A DNA stretch of 54,099 nucleotides from a virus. The translations under genes were made by a program, and so were the position numbers. The stretch is from IMG/VR virus record IMGVR_UViG_3300037502_000458, positions 1 to 54,099 of that record; one strand, written 5' to 3'. Positions 47,339-53,892 of the stretch are shown one piece after another (positions within the stretch are counted from its first letter, which is position 1; each line of letters starts with the position of its first letter). The notes under the pieces were generated by a model. That model worked only from the letters and a program-made list of their open reading frames with translations, made no database searches and was not told the DNA's origin.

Positions 47339-47541
47339 TCAGTTCTCCAATCCCCGCCTTCTGCTCTGTTTCCTAACTTCCATTGCCGAACTACGTCCCT
47401 CTCCAGTATTGAGTTCGGGTGATTCTTGTTCCACAGTTTCATCCATTCGTGCGCCCCTGTTCTGTCTTCTATTCTCTTCTTTATAACCCAGCGTACTAGA
47501 CACTGGTGCCTAAACTCGTCAGGACCTTCCCCTTCCTTCAA
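47335..47541 (-). CDS. Small basic protein, DUF7696-like (68 aa)
   Basis: EFRHQCLVRWVIKKRIEDRT, HEWMKLWNKNHPNSI, then RDVVRQWKLGNRAEGGDWR. The 'xxWRHQCxVRWVxxxRxED' plus 'RQWxxGNR' pattern is known from phage proteins next to rusA or replicative helicases. The family label is from memory. Probably a DNA-metabolism accessory factor. ATGA overlaps at both ends. Confidence 0.65.
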   Translation of the reverse strand: MKEGEGPDEFRHQCLVRWVIKKRIEDRTGAHEWMKLWNKNHPNSILERDVVRQWKLGNRAEGGDWRTE

Positions 47542-48539
47542 AACTCTCCCCCGTCATCAAAAGCCATGGGAACACCGTTGTATGAATCAATGAACTGCTG
47601 AGAATCTTTGTGATACCAAAGAAAGAACCAGTCCTCTGATTCCCCGTTCCTTTGTTTCTCGCACATCAACATCGCATCACAGTCTTCAGGATTAACATCT
47701 TTCCCAGATTGAATGGCGTGTTCTTTCTTTTTGTTCCGCCACATCATCAGAACATTGTCTACCTGATCTGCTATAGCTCCGGTTCCTTTTATGTCGTTCT
47801 TGTTAGGTTGAACTTCTTCGCTTTGAAGTTTTCGGATGTGATGAACCAAATGAACATGAACGTTGTGGTCTCTGGCTACCGCAGTAATCTCATCCACAAA
47901 AGACTTCTGGGCGTTGTAATCATCTTCACCCGGAACACACTTCATCAACGAATCAATGAAAATATGTTGAACCTTCAATTCAACCGCGCAGTATCTAGCC
48001 ATAGCAATAACTTGATGGCTGGACGTTGTTCCTTGTTGATCGTATAAAAACAATCGTGAATCACAGAACCCTTCAAACCGATTCGCAAGACCAGTGATCA
48101 TGGTTTCTTTGTTTGCAAAGAACGGATTCTCGATGTTCTTACCTGAGAACTGTCGCAACATACGATAGATCGTTCTTTTGGGCTTCATCTCGAAACTGGC
48201 AATACAAACCGCTTGGTCTTGTTTAATCAACCCTAAAGCGATCTGTCCAGTTATCAAAGACTTTCCACCTCCGTTTGATCCAGCGTACAAAGTAACTTCA
48301 CCCGGACGGAATCGAAATGAGTTCTTTGAAACCTGCCACGGCATCGTTTGGTTGATCTCTACCCTTTGGGGGTCCTGAATCTCCTTTCGGATTTCATCAA
48401 GGTACAAACTGGCTTCGTGAACCTTGTGAGTAACGTCCGTAGCTTTGAGGTACTTTTCTACGTCAATCTCTTCAGACCTCAGTAAACGGATCTTCCGCTC
48501 TCTGTCTACAAGTTCTGCTCGGGCTTGAATGTCAAACAT
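47538..48539 (-). CDS. DnaB-like replicative helicase (333 aa)
   Basis: RecA/DnaB C-terminal ATPase with Walker A AGSNGGGKS (86-94), CIASFEMKPKRTIYRMLRQF (DnaB motif SxEM), Walker B HIFIDSLMKC, HVHLVHHIRKL and a C-terminal KKKEH ... CEKQRNGESEDW region. The N-terminal extension is short, so it lacks the full DnaB primase-binding domain; the separate CHC2 zinc protein encoded just upstream may replace it. ATG 48539 is preferred (GAGG nine bases upstream, eight-base overlap); 48566 and 48554 are alternatives. Confidence 0.85.
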   Translation of the reverse strand: MFDIQARAELVDRERKIRLLRSEEIDVEKYLKATDVTHKVHEASLYLDEIRKEIQDPQRVEINQTMPWQVSKNSFRFRPGEVTLYAGSNGGGKSLITGQIALGLIKQDQAVCIASFEMKPKRTIYRMLRQFSGKNIENPFFANKETMITGLANRFEGFCDSRLFLYDQQGTTSSHQVIAMARYCAVELKVQHIFIDSLMKCVPGEDDYNAQKSFVDEITAVARDHNVHVHLVHHIRKLQSEEVQPNKNDIKGTGAIADQVDNVLMMWRNKKKEHAIQSGKDVNPEDCDAMLMCEKQRNGESEDWFFLWYHKDSQQFIDSYNGVPMAFDDGGEF

Positions 48540-48939
48540 ATCTGGTCGCCTCATCAATCCGCTCATATGCCAATCTCATCCGCTCTCGGTCACTCTCCGA
48601 AGGGTTTTTACCTTCCGCTATGTCAAGGGCTACGATCTGGACAACTAGAGCCTCGAAAGCAATGATCTTCAAAAGGTCTGAGGAGTAGAAGGGACGCTTC
48701 AACGACGGTTTGGAGGTTTCTACGCCTTCTGTTGGGGGGAACAAATCCCCGAGGCTCATCCCAACAGATTCGACGATCTGGTGAACGTCACACCCCGCGA
48801 AGCAGTGGAGGAGGATCGTCCCATCAGACTCGCGGATCGCCAGCGAGGGCGAGCGGTCGGGGTGGGCGGGGCAGCGGGCCGTGTATGACCCTTTAGAACC
48901 CCTCACTCCTTTAAGACGATCCAGTAGGGTCTCAATCAT
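48532..48939 (-). CDS. CHC2-type zinc-binding primase fragment (135 aa)
   Basis: MIETLLDRLKGVRGSKGSYT, ARCPAHPDRSPSLAIRESDG, then TILLHCFAGCDVHQIVESVG: a CHC2 zinc ribbon (Cys-x2-His and Cys-x3-Cys) that reads template sequence for primer start. The TOPRIM catalytic part is absent; the remainder is helical (LLKIIAFEALVVQIVALDIA). It could be a stand-alone zinc subunit of the helicase, with catalysis from host DnaG or an unrecognised partner. Start ATG 48939 after AGGAG, four-base overlap. Confidence 0.82.
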   Translation of the reverse strand: MIETLLDRLKGVRGSKGSYTARCPAHPDRSPSLAIRESDGTILLHCFAGCDVHQIVESVGMSLGDLFPPTEGVETSKPSLKRPFYSSDLLKIIAFEALVVQIVALDIAEGKNPSESDRERMRLAYERIDEATRYV

Positions 48940-49631
48940 GATCGACTCCTGTACCAAGGAACCTCCGGTTCGGACTTCTTACCTTCACGTTCCAAGTACC
49001 ACTTGGCGTTAAACCCCTGCCAATTTCTCTCAAGGGCGTAGGAAATTGCTTCCTCAAGACTGATCCCAGCTTCTTCAGCCTGTTTCCTATAACGGTCCAT
49101 CACCGTCACGGTAACAACTGCCTTCTTCTCCTTCCTAGCCTTTAGGAAGTCCTCCCATACCTGTTCCGATACATCTTCAGGTCTTGGGAAGGAGGCTTCT
49201 TTCTTCTTTGGTTCTTGGTTATTGGTTAACGGTTTACGGTTTGCATTAGGGGGTTCATAGGGTGGCGATAGGGGGGCTATACCCTCCCCATGCCCACCCT
49301 TAGCCCACCTTATAGCCGCCCCTTTCTTCCCCCCTTCCCTCATGTCTTGAAACTTAACGATTTCTTCATCGCATCGTTTCATTCTCCAAGAATTGTCAGG
49401 GACACCCCCTCCCCCCTCCTCCTTCTGGAAAAATTCTTCTAGGATGGTGGCGACGGCCTTCGTCTGGTCTCGCAAACGGATCTGTCGAGCCAGATGTTCA
49501 GGGGTTCCCTTGAGGGGTTCTTCGTGGAGGTAGTACAGGTCTATCAACCGCCTGTAGACCAGATCCTCCATGGGCGACAGGTGCGCTGTATGAGCGTAGT
49601 AGTCGCCGATATGAAACATGAACTTATGCAC
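48936..49631 (-). CDS. DUF1376 (YdaU-like) replication protein (231 aa)
   Basis: N-terminal DUF1376 domain: FHIGDYYAHTAHLSPMEDLV then YRRLIDLYYLHEEPL, as in phage replication initiators, followed by a basic low-complexity linker (PPNANRKPLTNNQEPKKKEA) and a C-terminal helical domain (VWEDFLKARKEKKAVVTVTV, then SYALERNWQGFNAKWYLERE). That C-terminal motif also occurs in other replication-associated phage proteins. Start GTG 49631 (VHKFMFH, GAGG eight bases before); ATG 49619 is the alternative. Four-base overlap with the primase gene. Confidence 0.7.
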   Translation of the reverse strand: MHKFMFHIGDYYAHTAHLSPMEDLVYRRLIDLYYLHEEPLKGTPEHLARQIRLRDQTKAVATILEEFFQKEEGGGGVPDNSWRMKRCDEEIVKFQDMREGGKKGAAIRWAKGGHGEGIAPLSPPYEPPNANRKPLTNNQEPKKKEASFPRPEDVSEQVWEDFLKARKEKKAVVTVTVMDRYRKQAEEAGISLEEAISYALERNWQGFNAKWYLEREGKKSEPEVPWYRSRS

Positions 49632-49810
49632 AACACAATCCTCTCTGGCGGACAGCCTCAGGGTGAGAATTCCGAGGCGGGCCACCCCATTGCAGGGCTG
49701 ATGTTCGGGCCTGAGGCCGTCCAACAGAAAGGACTGCTTCAAACCCACCTTACGCGCCTCTCACAGCGCCCCCCAGTTCAGGACGGGAGCATCCTTGCGT
49801 GAATCCTACA

Positions 49811-50128
49811 TCAAGCCTTTGGTGGCCGTCCACCCTTGGCTCCATTTTTTTTGTTCAGAGCCGCCTTCTTGGTCCACTTCTCCAAGTCAATCTGTAGTGC
49901 ATCGTTCACATACCCCTCTGGAGTAGCCCTGAAGTAGTCTCTGAGAACAGGTTCGATACAGTCCCAATCCAAACCTACTTGTTGTTCCAATTCGTAATGA
50001 TCCAGAGTCAGAGGACCTTCCCTCATGTAATACAAATCAATCATTCTTCTAAAAGCCAGATCCTCTGCGTCAGGTAACTCTTTAGTAGTTTGGAGATACT
50101 CAGCGACGTTGAACTTATACCATTTCAT
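49811..50128 (-). CDS. Second DUF1376-type protein (105 aa)
   Basis: MKWYKFNVAEYLQTTKELPD, AEDLAFRRMIDLYYMREGPL, C-terminus NKKNGAKGGRPPKA. It matches the first DUF1376 gene in 'xxxxYxxxTxxLxxxEDLxxRRxIDLYYxxExPL' but lacks the linker and C-terminal domain; the ending KGGRPP is AT-hook-like. The 179-base gap to the next gene (49632-49810) has a short GGCCT-G-AGGCC dyad and no other coding frame I trust. A duplicate that lost its C-terminal part or a DNA-binding subunit. Confidence 0.65.
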   Translation of the reverse strand: MKWYKFNVAEYLQTTKELPDAEDLAFRRMIDLYYMREGPLTLDHYELEQQVGLDWDCIEPVLRDYFRATPEGYVNDALQIDLEKWTKKAALNKKNGAKGGRPPKA

Positions 50129-50390
50129 GAGGTACGTCCCTCCATTCAGCTTCTACATAAACAGTATGTTCATCCTTAATAGTTTCTTTCATCCATTTCT
50201 GTTGGAGAATCTTTTCCAACTTGGTGTTTATAAACTGATGATCGACTTCAACATTCGTCTTTCGGGTGATGAATCGCAGTTCATTGGTTGCTTTCCACAT
50301 AACTTCTTCCTTATATAAAGGTATCCATCCCTTGTGAGATTCAAATCTGATCCGTCCACTGAAGGGATGGTAGTAAAGAAACGGTTTCAC
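50115..50390 (-). CDS. Hypothetical protein (91 aa)
   Basis: MKPFLYYHPFSGRIRFESHK, then ATNELRFITRKTNVEVDHQF. Basic, alpha/beta, with a tryptophan near the C-terminus (EAEWRDVPHEMV). Overlaps the DUF1376 gene by 14 bases and the previous gene by four. No family recognised. Confidence 0.55.
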   Translation of the reverse strand: MKPFLYYHPFSGRIRFESHKGWIPLYKEEVMWKATNELRFITRKTNVEVDHQFINTKLEKILQQKWMKETIKDEHTVYVEAEWRDVPHEMV

Positions 50391-50605
50391 GGGTTTCCAT
50401 CAGAGACAGAACCATTGATTCCTCGGGACCACAGCATCATGACTTCAGGCTTGGCTCCCATGGCAATCAATTCTAGTTCCGAGTATCGGTCTTTAACTTT
50501 GGGATAACCGGGACCTACATAAATGTTGTGATTTCTATAGTGAGGAAGGAAAGTTACTTCATTCAACCGATAGACTTTGGTTTGAAACTTTTCTGCCATT
50601 TCCAT
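50387..50605 (-). CDS. Hypothetical protein (72 aa)
   Basis: MEMAEKFQTKVYRLNEVTFL, HNIYVGPGYPKVKDRYSELE; a beta-strand N-terminus with a Gly/Pro turn and a Met-rich C-terminal helix. AAGGA lies six bases before ATG 50605. Part of the dense accessory array. No function can be given. Confidence 0.55.
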   Translation of the reverse strand: MEMAEKFQTKVYRLNEVTFLPHYRNHNIYVGPGYPKVKDRYSELELIAMGAKPEVMMLWSRGINGSVSDGNP

Positions 50606-50606
50606 G

Positions 50607-50864
50607 TTAGTTCCTTTGTGATGGGATTCGATTCAAGATTGCTTCAGATGCGTCTTTCAGAGAAGTACCTTCAGGAAGGTTTGAAACAACTTCTGCACAA
50701 GCCTGTCGTTCAATCATTACCGCCTTCCTACTCGTTTCTATAGCTATCGCCATGATCTCTGCTTTGGCCTGAGCTAAGGATTCATCAAACTCCTTTTGTG
50801 TGTACAGAGTTTGTCCAGTTCCTCCTAGCAAGAATCGCTTTTGAAAGTCCGACAGTTCAACCAT
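50607..50864 (-). CDS. Small helical accessory protein (85 aa)
   Basis: MVELSDFQKRFLLGGTGQTL, then EFDESLAQAKAEIMAIAIET, ERQACAEVVSNLPEGTSLKD. The AExEACAxxxxxLPEGxSxKDAxxAILxRI segment is frequent in small phage accessory proteins. It starts in a repeated junction where the previous gene's AKLKEKNHG end is also its ribosome site (AAAGGAGAAGAAC-C-ATGGTTGAA). Confidence 0.65.
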   Translation of the reverse strand: MVELSDFQKRFLLGGTGQTLYTQKEFDESLAQAKAEIMAIAIETSRKAVMIERQACAEVVSNLPEGTSLKDASEAILNRIPSQRN

Positions 50865-51099
50865 GGTTCTTCTCCTTTAGTTTCGCCTCTGCCCAACGTG
50901 CGCCGAGGATAAAGTCTCGGTTCCCAAACTCATGATCTGGAAGTTCGTCGAAGTTCAGCCCGACCCACATACGTTTAGCTTCGGTTTCGGCTCCAGCGGC
51001 AAAAGCGGTTTCCATGTCGTACTTCGTAAACATAGGTTCATCGCCAAGGTCACCGTCGCGATATGCTTTAGGTAACCACTCCCAAAAGTCTTCAACCAT
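50857..51099 (-). CDS. WVGL-motif accessory protein (80 aa)
   Basis: MVEDFWEWLPKAYRDGDLGD, then MWVGLNFDELPDHEFGNRDF and ILGARWAEAKLKEKNHG. The C-terminal half matches the 'WVGLTDEEI...WAEAKLKEKN' tail shared with the genes at 51092 and 51513. Starts and ends with the repeated LKEKN[DH]G/ATGGTTGAA junction, so the gene is framed by two copies of the same linker. Role unknown. Confidence 0.65.
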   Translation of the reverse strand: MVEDFWEWLPKAYRDGDLGDEPMFTKYDMETAFAAGAETEAKRMWVGLNFDELPDHEFGNRDFILGARWAEAKLKEKNHG

Positions 51100-51532
51100 C
51101 GTTCTTCTCCTTTAGCTTTTCTTCGATGGCGCGTTCATACCCCCAGTCGCCTGATATGCACTCACCGAATTGGTTGTGGTGTTGTACATAGATCGCGTTA
51201 ATCTCCTCATCCGTCAGCCCGGCCCATTTCCTTTTGATTCCTGCCAAATCCAAATCTAGCCGCATCAGGCCATCAAGAATCTCTTGATCTTCGGGTGCCC
51301 AGTGCTCTGGATATGCTTGCTTGACGGTATCGATGAAGTCCCACGCGCGGCGCAGTAGTTCGACCTTATTACTAGGAGGTGCATTTTTTGGAAAAGCCCC
51401 GCGTTTTTGTACTTCTTCCATCAATTGTTTGTAGGTCATTTCTATCCATTCACCCGGCTTTGGGCACTTGCAGGTGCTTGCCGTTCCAAGCTTCCAGCGT
51501 TCGCCGCAGGCATTACACTGACCGTAGAACAT
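51092..51532 (-). CDS. Zinc-ribbon plus WAGLTDEEI-tail accessory protein (146 aa)
   Basis: N-terminal zinc ribbon: CNACG ... CKCP in residues 6-25. Then a linker with WIEMTYKQLMEEVQKRG, a helical middle and the C-terminal RKWAGLTDEEINAIYVQHHN ... EEKLKEKNDG tail. The tail sets up the ribosome site of the next gene. Combination of a zinc head and a common tail suggests a modular family that swaps N-terminal domains. Confidence 0.65.
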   Translation of the reverse strand: MFYGQCNACGERWKLGTASTCKCPKPGEWIEMTYKQLMEEVQKRGAFPKNAPPSNKVELLRRAWDFIDTVKQAYPEHWAPEDQEILDGLMRLDLDLAGIKRKWAGLTDEEINAIYVQHHNQFGECISGDWGYERAIEEKLKEKNDG

Positions 51533-52304
51533 CGTTCTTCTCCTTTAGCTTTGCTTCAAGGTAGCGAGCAAACTGTTGACACCAATCGTCCGGGTCGGTG
51601 TTCCAGTCGTTTGGGGTTTCGTACTCGACATGGCAAAACCCCTCATGTACCTCCTCATCCGTCAGCCCGACCCATTGGCGCGGCGCTGCTTTCGGCTTGT
51701 ATTCAAACATCGCCTTGTCCCACTCGTTTCGCCACCGCATAACTCGTTCCATAACGCGGTCACGATCCAAGCGATCATCGTCGTCAACCTCCATGCAGGT
51801 TAGTTCAGCGGTCAGTTTCATGGCTGCGGTATTGACGGCTTTCAATACGCCTTGAGTGATTGCCGCTTGCGCTTCAACATTCGCGCAAAGTGTGGCTACG
51901 TCGTGCAGCCGCTGTTCCGTCCGTTTAAGTTCAGCTCTCAGCCGTTGCTGCTCATCCAGCATTTCAGCGAATTTTTCGTCGTATGCTTTTACCGTGTCCC
52001 AGTCAGGCTTGAATTCATTGATTGATTGTGGTGCGGTGTACAGCGGCGTTCCGATTGGCGGTACATAGCTGATGTAGTCAACCTCGCCACGCTCATTCAG
52101 AACTTCGCCTACCGGCTCCTGCTTCCCTGCCTGCTCGATGGCAGCGCGGAGTGCATCAAACGCTTCGTGCCATCGTTGCTGAATAGGGCATGGCTCTCCG
52201 ATTTCGTGGCGATCTTTCTTTTGGTGATGCGCCGCTTCGCAAATCAAATCAGCCCCAATCAATCCCATGACCTCCAGCGCCTGCTTCATGACCGCGATGC
52301 TCAT
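51513..52304 (-). CDS. Modular accessory protein with WVGLTDEEV tail (263 aa)
   Basis: Three parts: helical N-terminus (MSIAVMKQALEVMGLIGADL, WHEAFDALRAAIEQAGKQEP); the frequent 'EPVGEVLN...DYISYVPPIGTPLYTAPQ' segment (about 62-93) seen in many proteobacterial phage proteins; a coiled coil (DEQQRLRAELKRTEQRLHDV); and RQWVGLTDEEVHEGFCHVEY ... YLEAKLKEKND at the end. Mosaic of modules found separately elsewhere. Stop lies past the start of the next gene (20-base overlap). Unknown function. Confidence 0.65.
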   Translation of the reverse strand: MSIAVMKQALEVMGLIGADLICEAAHHQKKDRHEIGEPCPIQQRWHEAFDALRAAIEQAGKQEPVGEVLNERGEVDYISYVPPIGTPLYTAPQSINEFKPDWDTVKAYDEKFAEMLDEQQRLRAELKRTEQRLHDVATLCANVEAQAAITQGVLKAVNTAAMKLTAELTCMEVDDDDRLDRDRVMERVMRWRNEWDKAMFEYKPKAAPRQWVGLTDEEVHEGFCHVEYETPNDWNTDPDDWCQQFARYLEAKLKEKNDVLRSV

Positions 52305-52528
52305 GGCGCGTACCCATCCGAAATGACTTTTGCTTTGGCTTCTTCTATCGCGCCAATCAACATCAGCCGATCAGGCACCATAGACGTTTTGATTTTGAAC
52401 TGACCGCGATCTTTCCAGAACGACAGAATAATCACCGTGTCTGGGCTCTCTTCCATCACCTCTTGTAGCGCCTCTTGTGCGGCTTCTTTGTACTGGTTGG
52501 GAATGTCTACGGGTTTGATGTTAGCCAT
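52301..52528 (-). CDS. Small alpha/beta protein (75 aa)
   Basis: MANIKPVDIPNQYKEAAQEA, LQEVMEESPDTVIILSFWKD and a KTSMVPDRLMLIGAIEEAKA helix. Strand-helix arrangement; a GGGGG sequence eight bases before ATG 52528 supports that start over the longer frame. ATGA overlap with the next gene. Function unknown. Confidence 0.6.
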   Translation of the reverse strand: MANIKPVDIPNQYKEAAQEALQEVMEESPDTVIILSFWKDRGQFKIKTSMVPDRLMLIGAIEEAKAKVISDGYAP

Positions 52529-52529
52529 G

Positions 52530-52610
52530 TCACATACCCCCAATTCGATGGCCTACAAAAAAACACATCACCCCAATCAGGGTGACAGTCGCCCAATGTA
52601 GTTCAACCAT
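52530..52610 (-). CDS. Tiny single-TM membrane peptide (26 aa)
   Basis: ATG 52610 with GGGAG seven bases before, inside the end of the preceding gene. Product MVELHWATVTLIGVMCFFVG followed by HRIGGM: one membrane helix. Its first codons ATGGTTGAACT repeat the start of the genes at 50864 and 51099. Typical of small phage membrane peptides with unknown target. Confidence 0.5.
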   Translation of the reverse strand: MVELHWATVTLIGVMCFFVGHRIGGM

Positions 52611-52830
52611 GATTTTTCTCCCGCCACTTAAATCCTAGAATCCAACTCATCATCTTGCGATGGAACCAATTAGGCCGACTATATGCCGCAAACATGGTGG
52701 CGTAGGCCTCTTCTTGGCACGGCAATACCCAGTATCCACGAATCGGCGGTGGAGCTTTGATTGCATACGCGCCATCTGCGATATACAGCTTGTTTGTTTC
52801 TATGTTCTGGAAGTTGAACTCGCTGGTCAT
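52603..52830 (-). CDS. Hypothetical accessory protein (75 aa)
   Basis: MTSEFNFQNIETNKLYIADG, AYAIKAPPPIRGYWVLPCQE then HRKMMSWILGFKWREKNHG. Aromatic- and proline-rich, ending in the shared EKNHG linker. ATG 52830 has GAGGTG five bases upstream; longer starts lack a ribosome site. No domain known. Confidence 0.6.
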   Translation of the reverse strand: MTSEFNFQNIETNKLYIADGAYAIKAPPPIRGYWVLPCQEEAYATMFAAYSRPNWFHRKMMSWILGFKWREKNHG

Positions 52831-52831
52831 C

Positions 52832-53200
52832 TCACACCTCAACCCGTTCTGTGATTTCAATAATCCGCGCTTGTAGACGGACGACATGACCATTCAGCGA
52901 TTGCAATCCGTTGAACAACGCAGATGAACCGAAGGGTTGCTTCTGAATTCCGGGGGCTTGTTCTTGTGGCGCAGGAGGAACCTCTTGCAGAACAGGAGAA
53001 AGTTTTGATTCAAGCTGGAAGATGTGATCCTGCAATACCGCAAGCTGTTTATCCAAGATGTTCATCTGTACAACTATAGGCGGGTCTTGTTTGGTCTTTT
53101 CAGCGTATGCAGTTCCGATACTTGCCTTTGATTCGTTCATCTCTTTCTCCTGTTTCATTCTGGCTGACCACTGTTCGTATTCGTGCATTGACATGCTCAT
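52832..53200 (-). CDS. Coiled-coil accessory protein (122 aa)
   Basis: After a helical start (MHEYEQWSARMKQEKEMNES) comes KASIGTAYAEKTKQDPPIVV, a leucine-rich coiled coil (MNILDKQLAVLQDHIFQLES, KLSPVLQE), a Pro/Gln linker and a second helix (FNGLQSLNGHVVRLQARIIE). The 'GTAYAEKxKQxPPIVxQMNxLDKxL...L.xxLSPVL' pattern is common in phage. Two starts have ribosome sites: 53200 (GAGGTG) and 53137 (AGGAG); the longer is listed. Confidence 0.65.
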   Translation of the reverse strand: MSMSMHEYEQWSARMKQEKEMNESKASIGTAYAEKTKQDPPIVVQMNILDKQLAVLQDHIFQLESKLSPVLQEVPPAPQEQAPGIQKQPFGSSALFNGLQSLNGHVVRLQARIIEITERVEV

Positions 53201-53484
53201 CTTTCACCTCGGGATCGGATGGCGGCGGTAGCTTCTAGGTATGTCTTGGCGTTGAACGCAATTTGAGCGCACGCCTCTCGTTCGGCCTTGACCGCCTCCC
53301 GCACCGCTACACACGCAGGACGCTGGCACTCAGCGTGGCAGGTGTGAATGCCGTCGTAGGACAGATGCTGTGCGACAAGTGCGGCGAAGCGTTCGGCAAA
53401 GTAAACAAACTCCTCGCTGGGCCTGTAGTTGAACTGAATTCCTTCAGCCTCTCGCGCCATGCGGATGATGTCGTCTCGGTTCAT
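53197..53484 (-). CDS. Small AEREACA-motif phage protein (95 aa)
   Basis: MNRDDIIRMAREAEGIQFNY, then YFAERFAALVAQHLSYDGIH and KAEREACAQIAFNAKTYLEA TAAIRSR. The DDIIRMAREA start with the xEREACAxxA...AAAIRxR end is a very common phage/prophage accessory protein of unknown role. Cys-x3-Cys/His spacing in the middle (CHAECQRPAC) might bind metal. Ends RGER at the repeated GAGGTG junction. Confidence 0.7.
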   Translation of the reverse strand: MNRDDIIRMAREAEGIQFNYRPSEEFVYFAERFAALVAQHLSYDGIHTCHAECQRPACVAVREAVKAEREACAQIAFNAKTYLEATAAIRSRGER

Positions 53485-53732
53485 TTCTCACCTCGTGTTT
53501 TTAAGATTTCTTGCAACTCGCTCGCCAGATCCCAACGGCCTTGAACGTACTGACTGACCGATCCGACGCGAGTGAGACGAACAATCTCTTGATTGAGCAC
53601 TTTCCTCTCGGACTGCTGACCCATTTCGTATGCCTCCCGCCAGAACTTCTCTAATCCTTGTGCGTTAAAGCACCAACCAGCGATCATTGATCCGTACTTC
53701 TCAGCGCGATTGAGGATTTCGTCTCGGGTCAT
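53481..53732 (-). CDS. Small TRDEIL-type phage protein (83 aa)
   Basis: MTRDEILNRAEKYGSMIAGW, CFNAQGLEKFWREAYEMGQQ, then RWDLASELQEILKTRGEK. AGGA seven bases before ATG 53732; the longer frame to 53831 lacks support. Ends RGEK, whose codons give the GAGGTG ribosome site of the next gene. Helical; function unknown. Confidence 0.65.
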   Translation of the reverse strand: MTRDEILNRAEKYGSMIAGWCFNAQGLEKFWREAYEMGQQSERKVLNQEIVRLTRVGSVSQYVQGRWDLASELQEILKTRGEK

Positions 53733-53883
53733 TTCTGAATCCTGATAGTTTTCTTGCTCTGGATCGGGCCGCTGGACGTAACACCTTCTTGTACTTCCAT
53801 GGCACCAGATACAAATAGTTTTCAATAACAACCGTTAGGTCATCTATCAACTCTTGCACAATCTTCTGTTCAGGAGTCACCAC
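53701..53883 (-). CDS. Hypothetical protein following the winged-helix gene (60 aa)
   Basis: GTG 53883 lies 10 bases after the winged-helix stop with GAGG seven bases upstream. The first half is a plausible helical protein (VTPEQKIVQELIDDLTVVIE, NYLYLVPWKYKKVLRP), and the C-terminus is Arg-rich and may be partly spurious, overlapping the next gene by 32 bases. No family recognised. Confidence 0.5.
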   Translation of the reverse strand: MVTPEQKIVQELIDDLTVVIENYLYLVPWKYKKVLRPAARSRARKLSGFRNDPRRNPQSR

Positions 53884-53892
53884 AACCCATCC

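Noticed and set aside
48936-49748. N-terminal extension of the DUF1376 protein to GTG 49748
   Set aside because: The extra 39 residues do not resemble family members, which begin near the FHIGDY motif; GAGG before GTG 49631 fits better.
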